Assembly: GCA_951802195.1 (NCBI GenBank)
Contig: OX637629.1
Location: forward strand, 124,001 to 188,000
Reading direction: 5' to 3'
DNA from: Tausonia pullulans
Lineage: Eukaryota; Basidiomycota; Tremellomycetes; Cystofilobasidiales; Mrakiaceae
DNA: 64,000 bases
Both the position numbers and the translations under genes were made by a program. Positions 56,816 to 64,000 of the stretch are shown here, in pieces. Below the pieces are notes generated by a model that searched no databases, was not told the DNA's origin, and worked only from the letters and a program-made list of their open reading frames with translations. Within the stretch, counting starts at the first letter, position 1; each line of letters opens with the position of its first letter.

Positions 56816-59800
56816 ATGGCGTCCCGCTATCAGCAGCTCCCACGGACATCCTTCGATGCTGACGCCGCCTCGGCCGCTGCCGGATCTCGTCGTGAATCGA
56901 CAGCTTCGACCGTCTCCTCCCTGCTTGACCTCGCACCGAATTCCCCTCGTCGCCGCATGGTCAAGTGGGCGACGACGCTCGCGCTCGCGTCGACTGCCGT
57001 TGTTGCCTTTGTGCTCATGCACGAGCAGCTCCCGGGCTTGCTTCCATCGGAGATGGGAGGGACAGCCGGGATGCCTATAGCGACGACGACGGGGACGGCA
57101 GCTAGCGGTGAAGCTGGGGGGTGGATTCCCTCAGCGGCGGAGCTCGAAGCGTGAGTATCCCCTCTAGACTATCGCTCTTAGCCTTTTATATTTCCATCCT
57201 GACGAAAAGAATATGCATATCACTGCCCTTCTTTTACAGCGCCCATAACCACCCCTCTTACCGCGTCTTCCGTGCCGGCGCTGCCCACAAGCCAATGACG
57301 ACTTCCCCGACTGCGCCGGTGCTTGCAGTCCCGACTCTGCCGCGGGAGAATGGATGCCTCGAGTCTTGGCTTGGCGAGGGCCGACTGGGAGAGGGCTGCG
57401 AAATCGGAGGAGCCGCTACACTAGAGCCAAAACTGGATGCGGTGTGGACGTGGGTCAATGGGTAAGTTGGCTCTCCAAATTAAAGAGAGGAAACAGAGAG
57501 TGAGAGGGGAAGGGGTGGCGTTATGGCCCCGTTTGCCGATTGCCACATAATGGTGGTCCATGACTAGATGGATATAGCTGACGAGTGGACCTTTACTGGT
57601 CAACAGATCGGATCCCCTCTGGCATGACCAGGTGAGTGAACAAGCGACGCGAGAGGCAGGCGTAGTAAGATGCGTAAGTCTTCGTCGTTGCTGACTATCT
57701 TTCTCCGTCTTCTCTCTTCCCTTTCCCTCTCAGTACATCCACTACTCTTCCAACACCCGTCTTCCCAAGGGCTGGGGTCCCCCTCCTCTCCGCCACTATC
57801 GCAACAAGGACGAGCTACGGCACTCCCTTCGCGCGGCGTTCAAGGCCATGGATGGGCGGATTCGGACGTTTCACCTTGTTCTTGGAGACTGGGCGCTTGA
57901 GAGTGCTGAGGAATCCGGGGGAGATCTAATAGAGGGTGGGGGGGAGACAAAGAAGGAGGGGGAGGAGGAGGAGGAGAAGGGGGAGAAGGGCGAGTGGAGG
58001 CTCGGGCAGGTTCCATCTTGGGTGAGCGAGCGCGTGCCTGATCACATCAGATATGCCGCGCGGCCTTTAATCTTGATCTTCATCCCCGCAGCTCGATCAA
58101 GAGATTCTGGGCATCCGCGAGACTGCCACTAATCTCACTGTCCAGATCCATCACCATTCTGACATGTCCGTCTTGCTGTTCTCTCCCTCTTCCTCGTCTG
58201 CTAGAACTAATAATCTGCACGGACGCTTGTAGCTTTGTCGATCGGACTATCGCCTCTGATGACAAGAGCGCCCAGGCAGTCTACCGTTCCGAGGCTCTCC
58301 CAAACTTCGACAGGCGCGTGACCTGCATACATGCGCCCGAGCTGCGGCGAAGCAGCCTCGATCTAACCTTAACTTATCTCTCTGCGGCTACAGCTTTGCC
58401 ATCGAGAGCCAGCTCGTCAACATACCTGGCCTCGCTCCACATTTTATATATCTCAATGACGACTTTTTCCTCTCGGATTCGGTGGGTCTCGCAATTTTAC
58501 CGGCGCGAACTACGGAGTCTGACCCGCCCCTTCGCCGTCTCCCGCAGCACTCGAGAGCCGACTGGGTCTCCCCTATCTTTGGCCCTGTCATGCGCTTCAC
58601 GGACCCTAAGGGCCTAGTTCCGTGGAACCAGCAGTTCCCCGAGACGGCGTGCGTGCACGAGTGGTCAGCGCTGCTTCGGAGCAACTGGCTGATGTGTAAG
58701 TCTCAAAGCGGACATCGGCTCAGCGCCCTTGATGCTGGCTTACTCGTTGATTTCGCAGCTCACCGGTTCGGCCACAAGGGTCGCGTCGGACTCGAGCATG
58801 TGAGTCGCTATCGAGTGCGCTGGTGTCGTGGCTCCCAGAGACTGACGTCCGCCGTCCACTTCAGATTCCGAAAACCCAGTCCCGCGCGATGCTCAACGAA
58901 GTTGCCGAGATCTGGGCCAAGGACTACTCTCTTTCTTCCCGGAGGCGCTTCCGCGAAACGGACGCTGGGACAACACCCGAAAGCCGGATCGGCGACATCC
59001 ACGCCAGTGCGTTGCTCGTATTCCCTTGGTCGTCTGGCAGGCCGCTAACTCTGCACCCGTTACCCAGTCTGGATGGCCGCTCTTCTCCTCGTCGAGCGTT
59101 CCCGCGAGTCAATGCTCTGGTCCTGGGCCGTCGCTCGCCTTGCCAACGCACAAGGCAATTGGGACGCCTCGGCCCGCGCTGAGATCGCCTCGGTCTTTGA
59201 CATAAATGAGGAAGCGGACGCTGCGAGGGAGGTCGTTGTTGTCTCGCGGTTGAACCGGAAGACGAGACCGACAATGAGGTCGAAAGAGGATGTTCAAAAG
59301 ACGTTTGAAGGCGTTGGAATGGAGCCTCCGAAGCAAGTGACATTGACGTGGTGTTAGTAGCATCGAGACCCCTCCGTCTGTTTGACCGCTGCTGATTCCC
59401 GTCTCCGTCGCAGCGAGTCTCGACGGCCCTCTCCCCAACAACGGCGCGACTGTCAGCTCGTGCTCCATCAACCTCCTCCAGTGCTTCGGCGAATTTTGGA
59501 CGTCTTCGACCGATACCGAAGTGGACGCCGGCAAGATGTTTGCGCGACTGGCATTCGCCCGCCCGGAGTGCGGCGACTGTCGTGCGTCTTGTCTCTTTTC
59601 CCCTAGCTTCATCTTCCCGCTCCCGCGAAGACACTGACACCTCCCACGTCTACACAGTCCTCTCGGCGCTCATCAACAAGTCCGGCGCAGGCGGTCTCTC
59701 AGCGCTCCTCCCTCCCGCTGGAAAGACCTTTTCGACGCTGTCGTCCTCGCTCAAGGAGAAGGGTGAGATCAGCCGCGACGGTGAAGGGGAGGCCCAACAG

Positions 59801-60266
59801 AAGCCCCGGCGGATCCCTCACATGCCTCTCACTAGCCGATGGGAGGATACAGATTTCTCCCTCGATGGAGTCGTTGCGGGGGATGAGGAGGAGGTCGTTG
59901 AACTGAGGGCGTGGTGCCTGGAGGTCATTGCGAGGTACCAGTACTCGCTTGGTGAGGTTTCTCCATTTCTTCCTGGAAGGCGGAAGATGCTAATCTTACT
60001 CACCTCGGTCAGGTCACCAATCAATGGAGTTCGTCCAAGCCCATTTCACCGAGGATCTCACTTCGTCCATGAAGAAGCTCGAGAGCGAGTCGATCTCGAC
60101 GCTCGTCCTCAACGACGACTTGGAGGGCACGGACTGGCAGATCGAGGAGGCAACAGGCGTGATGAAGAGGTGGTTAGAGACGCTTTGGCCTGAGAGCGGA
60201 TGGTGGGAGAGGGCGGAAGAGGTTAGAGGGGGAAAGCGGGAGGAGGAGGAGGAGGACAACCACTGA
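56816..60266 (+). CDS. Stealth-family phosphotransferase (Xpt1/GNPTAB-like)
   Basis: A type II Golgi membrane protein expected to transfer a sugar-1-phosphate to glycans; the Cryptococcus homologue Xpt1 adds xylose-phosphate to O-/N-glycans. A cytosolic N-terminus (MASRYQQLPRTSFDADAASA) precedes a membrane anchor (WATTLALASTAVVAFVLMHE). The Stealth conserved regions appear in order. CR1 is LDAVWTWVNGSDPLWHDQYI. CR2 is RHYRNKDELRHSLRAAFKAM with FHLVLGDWAL, then FAIESQLVNIPGLAPHFIYL-NDDFFLSDS. CR3 is HRFGHKGRVGLEHIPKTQSR. CR4 is near SRESMLWSWAVARLANAQGN. At least 14 short exons. The protein ends in an acidic EEEEEDNH at TGA. The exon 57735-58020 has a Glu/Lys-rich insertion. Donor sugar and acceptor cannot be read from sequence. 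Confidence 0.85.
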
Positions 60267-61388
60267 GGAGGAAGGGGTTCTCGATCATGTATCACCTAGG
60301 CGGAAGCTTTTTTTTTGTCGCATTTTCTTTCTCTTTTCTTGCCACTCACTCTCTGGCTTGCTTCAATCGCTGTATTTCATGTCCTGACTCTCTCCTGACT
60401 GCTGACTGCTGCTCGAAAGACGCCTCGTCTCCGGTTGCATTACTGCCGATTGAGATTACCCACACTCGCTCAAGGTGGTCCGGGATACGTCCTCTCTGAA
60501 GAGTTATAGTGAGATATGGAGATATGGAGCGAAAGAGAGCAATCGCTGCATCCAAGTTGTCGCAGTGCTTGGAAAGCGGATCTCGCTAGGTCTCTCTGCA
60601 GGTAGTCATAACAGCCTTGTCCATTCATCCTATCAGTCCGAGTTTGCGTTTTACAACACATTGAGGATCTTGGACAATGACGCCCGAAACAACGCGGGAG
60701 GACGCTTCCTTTTTCTCTCGCGGGAGGACGCTTCCTTTTTCTCTCTCTCTCCTCTCCTCTCCTCTCCTCTCCTCTCCTCTCCTCTCCTCTCCCTCTTCCT
60801 CTTCTTCCTCTTCCTCTTCCTCTTCCTCTTCCTCTTCCTCTTCCTCTTCCTCTTCCTCTTCCTCTTCCTCTTCCTCTTCCTCTTCCTCTTCCAATTCCAA
60901 GCCAGAGACGGATCGTTTCTGAGTTTCGAGCAGATGCGAACAAAGGTAAGGTGAGCCAATGCATCAAGAGAGGAAAGAGAGAAAGGGAGCAACTGGAAAG
61001 CCAATGCTACAAAGGTAGAGGGGAGGAGAGAGTGTCGAAATAGAGGAATCGGTTGGTCTTCTTTGTGAATATGACAAAGAGAGCGGGGGAGGAGCGGAGA
61101 AGGATGGAAAGGAGAAGGGGAGACGAGCAGAACTTAGAAAGAGAAATAGAGTGTTCAGGAAGGGAATATATGGAAGGATGGAAGGTCCATACGTGCTTTG
61201 GAACGAGTGTGAGTGTGTGGGCGAGGGAAGCAATGCTAGTTGAGAGGGGTAAGATGCAAGGGGTTGAGTGCGGGTCCGACCGAGACTGAGAGGATGAGAA
61301 GCAGGGAGAGGTGTAGCGAGAAAGAGAGAGCAAGCAGGAGAACAAGGAGAGACAATCAAGCAGGGAGGCAAGGAAAGAGGACCTCCTT
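60267..61388. other. Region between convergent Stealth and GT2 genes
   Basis: No gene supported. It holds a T run, a duplicated 25-mer (60695-60719 and 60721-60745, GGAGGACGCTTCC core) and the pyrimidine microsatellite that follows. The right half (61070-61380) is purine-rich on the plus strand. Confidence 0.5.
60749..60890. repeat. Pyrimidine microsatellite (CCTCT)n then (CTCTTC)n
   Basis: About 40 bases of CCTCT repeats, then about 100 bases of CTCTTC repeats with few interruptions, ending at CCAATTCC. A long homopurine-homopyrimidine tract of this kind can form triplex DNA. It is likely variable in length between strains. Confidence 0.9.
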
Positions 61389-63432
61389 TCAGTGGTTCTT
61401 CTTTCCAAATCCTCCCAGCTCCAAGTCCTCCCTCTCCCCCGCCGGTCCAATCCCCCCTCCCAAAGCATGCCCGTTCTTCTCCCTTGCGCGAGCGTCCTCT
61501 GCGGCCTGGGTGGCCGTCGCTGGGTCGGCAATACCCGTGCGAGTACCCCAGCCGGTCTCGTGAAGAGTGAGGACGGCGTAGATTTTCATGATGGCGCTGG
61601 AGGGAGAGCAAAATGCGAGGTTAGCGCGAGGCGGAGGGAAGAAACAGAAAGCAGAGAGAGAGACAGACAAGTAGTATCCGAAGAGAATCCAGGCAGGGAC
61701 GTAGATTATGTCTTGAGGACGGTACCAGAGATGGGGGAGAAGCTTGGCCGTGCGCGTCGCGGTGAGCCAGACGAACCATGAGACAATAATGTTCCTGGAG
61801 AGCACAGAGCAAGATAGATTAGCTCTGAGCCAGCAAGGGGGGGGGGAGGAGGGGAAAGGGGAAGACGCCGACGCACCAGGCAGGCAGGTGGTAGCCGCCG
61901 TCGTCGACATGCCGCGTCGACTTGACGAGAAGGTAAATGACAAGGCAGGGTCCGACGAGGAGCGTGAGTGGGTTGATGAACTTGTCGATCATGGTGTAGG
62001 CGACGTAAGGGTGCCTCGTCCAAATGTACCGCTCGGTGAAGATGGAGCGGAAATCCGAACGCCAAGTGTTGCGCGTCCAGCGGAGGACCTGTTTAATGAA
62101 TCGCCAGTTGGGTTTCATCGTCGAAAGCAGTTCAGCGTCTTTGCAGACCTGGATGTACGTCGACCAGCCGTGAGAGACCATCCATCGGGTGAGGAACTTG
62201 TCGTCGCCCGAGTTGAGGTGGTACTTGCCGAGCCAGAGGTCGTTGGTGAAGCCGTGAATGAACTCGGGGTCTTTGAGGATAACTGTCCGGTAGGCGGCCG
62301 TCCGACCGGAGAGGCAGGGGACGCCCCCGTCGATGTGCGTCGACGCAGCGATCTCGATGTTGCGGATCGTCAAACGGAAGGCGGCGAGGACCTCCCAGAC
62401 GGTCATCTTGTCGCCGACAGGCTGGACGCGCTGCGAGGTGCCAACGCCGCCGACCTGCTGGTCCTCGAAGCAGGCGAGGACCGTGGGGAGAAGTGTCGGC
62501 GGCCAGATGGCGTCGTCGTCGGCAAAGACGATGATGTCAGTCGACGTGTTGCGGATGCCATGGGCCATCTGGAGTCGCTTGTTGGCAAATGGGACTGTAA
62601 GGACCCGGATCTTTGACGGGTCGACCGAGTCGGCGAGCTCCTGGAGCGGGCCGAGCATGCGCTCCTCAGTGATGATGATGATCTCCTTGGGCCGACCAGC
62701 GAGCCATGAGTGGGCGGCCTCGCGGAACTCTTCGCCGGCGTCAATGGTCGGGACGATGATCGTCACGTCCTCGTGCGCAAAATACGTCGGGTTTTCTGGG
62801 ACGGGGATCGGTCGGTAGGCGGCCGTTGCCGCGAGACGGATCATAAACCAGAGGTAACGATAGAAGCCTAAGGTAAGGCAGTGATGAAGGGGTGAAGTGG
62901 AGTAAGGAGGTCAGAGCTCTTCTCCTAGGGCTCGAGAGAAAGCGCGTCCCTCTTCGCTCTTGGCCGGGCGTCTATGCGTCCCTCCACAGGCGAAGCACAG
63001 AGGGACACCAAGACGAGCCGCCGGCCCCTCCTCGGAAGAAGGACACAAGGGCGAGTCCTCCAGCGGAGCATGCGAAAGAAGCAGGATCAGAGCGGGAAGG
63101 GCTCACCAATGACCCCGAAGGGACTGCGATGCGTCCAAAGGAAACCAGCCTCGTCAGCACTGCGAAGTTCCCGACCACACCGCCGCCCGCAGGCCAAAGC
63201 AGCGGCAGAGCCAACTCACACAAAGACGGGGAACTTGTCGGCAGTGAGATACCTGGAGGAGGAACGACCACGATAGAGAGGTTTGCATGAGTCCCTCGTC
63301 GAGCAGATAAAGAGCGGGAGGCGCCTCTGTGTCACGCGTACGACTGCAGCGGACGACGGCTTCGCAACAGCAGCGGCAACGGCAGCGGCCGCAGCGCAGG
63401 CGTGGGCTCTCAAATGGGTGGACGAACAGCAT
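61389..63432 (-). CDS. GT2 processive glycosyltransferase, Cps1/hyaluronan-synthase-like; 5' end uncertain
   Basis: A membrane polysaccharide synthase of family GT2, most like Cryptococcus Cps1. Readable order: DKFPVF-VADEAGFLWTHRS, FGVIGFYRYLWFMIRLAATA, the nucleotide-binding start VTIIVPTIDAGEEFREAAHS, the metal-binding DIIVFADDDAIWPPTLLPTV, VPCLSGRTAAYR, the acceptor/catalytic Asp in SGDDKFLTRWMV, and the product-binding QVLRWTRNTWRSDFRS. C-terminal membrane segments follow: NPLTLLVGPCLVIYLLVKST, NIIVSWFVWLTATRTAKLLP and IIYVPAWILFGYYLS. The end is EDLELGGFGKKNH at TGA 61391-61389. The main exon is about 62870-61880. Upstream exons near 63170-63116 and 63260-63215 join in phase. The ATG is not resolved: 63432 is possible, but its frame needs another intron. 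Confidence 0.8.
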
Positions 63433-64000
63433 GTCCGGCGGTGAACGACTTCAGACAAGGAATCGAGGGAAGGAGATAGACGATGGGGGAGCCGGGCGGG
63501 ACCGCTACCAAGGGCAAGAAGAAGGCAGGCGGAGGGGTTGCAGTCGGAAGTCGAGCTGGGAGGCGAGGGAGGACGGAGAGAAGCTCAAGTGGAAGGCGGC
63601 GCGGTGCTAGGTGTGGGAAGGGAGACGGGGCACTCTAGCAGGCGGAGAGGAGGAGAGTGGGCCGAGCGAGAGGAGAGGGGAGGGGGAGTTTAGGGTGCCG
63701 CGGTCGTCGTCGTCGTCGTCGGCCAGATGGATGGTTAGGGCAGAGCAGGAGAGGGTCCCTCCTTCGACCTTGGACCGCCTGGGGGTTTCGCGGGGAAAGC
63801 AAGGGGTCTCGATCTTGCGCACGCCATGATCTTTCAGCTCGCCCATTTTTAGCTCGAGCATACTCCCATCATGGTCTTGCAGAAAGCACCCTGTTCCAGC
63901 CCTGCTGGTACCCGGGAGACGGATGAGGAGGACAAGGGCAAGGGCAACGGGCAACGGGCAAGAAAAAACATGGTAAGGGACAAAGCTTTTACACAGGAGA
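63433..64000. other. Upstream region of the GT2 gene, to window end
   Basis: May hold the first exon of the GT2 gene. A minus-strand ATG at 63845 opens a frame of about 80 codons with an Asp run (TIHLADDDDDD), which is not clearly linked by splicing. Nothing else recognised. Confidence 0.35.

Noticed and set aside
60625-60900. Poly-Glu / poly-Ser proteins across the microsatellite
   Set aside because: These are frames forced open by the CTCTTC repeat on both strands, not genes.
1-64000. CRISPR array, operons, ribosome binding sites, riboswitches or attachment sites
   Set aside because: The DNA is eukaryotic with spliced genes; no regularly spaced direct repeats of CRISPR type were seen.

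Overview
The window looks like nuclear DNA of a GC-rich basidiomycete, most likely a yeast-like member of Pucciniomycotina. The reasons are gene density, very many short introns (mostly 50-90 nt, GTGAGT-type donors, CAG/TAG acceptors), and homologues typical of that group (a Stealth/Xpt1-like phosphotransferase and a Cps1-like GT2 synthase). The lineage is inferred; the gene models come directly from reading frames and splice phases.

Left part (1-30.2 kb): a coiled-coil/proline-rich protein cut by the window edge (-), RNA polymerase subunit RPB8 (-), the COPII coat protein Sec24 (+), a repeat-bearing stretch with a tRNA-Arg(ACG) and a small unrecognised spliced gene, phytochelatin synthase (+), a nuclear SR-type cyclophilin (-), a Ca3427/SsuA-like substrate-binding-fold protein (+), an SH3-RasGEF of the Cdc25 class (+), and a Slm1-like PH protein (+).

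Middle part (30.2-38.1 kb): a gene-poor accessory stretch with two more identical tRNA-Arg(ACG) genes, each followed directly by a related non-coding element, and further dispersed repeats. It also holds a possible small spliced gene and an anion:cation symporter-type MFS permease (-).

Right part (38.1-64 kb): an RRM-like proline-rich protein (-), a peroxisomal enoyl-CoA isomerase-like enzyme ending in SKL (-), an Ivy1/BAR-like protein (+), an ER protein disulfide isomerase with two CGHC sites and a KEEL end (-), the fourth tRNA-Arg(ACG), a second MFS transporter of another family (+), a Stealth-type phosphotransferase (+) and, convergent to it, a GT2 polysaccharide synthase-like gene (-) whose 5' end is not resolved.

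Most genes are independent housekeeping loci. The parts most worth a second look are: (i) four identical tRNA-Arg(ACG) genes with mosaic shared flanks, including a 482-bp colinear repeat that starts at the tRNA 3' end; (ii) a 7-nt microexon encoding half of a PDI active site, and a 10-nt microexon elsewhere; (iii) an inverted dispersed repeat with a 24-bp perfect palindrome; and (iv) two surface-glycan gene homologues lying side by side.
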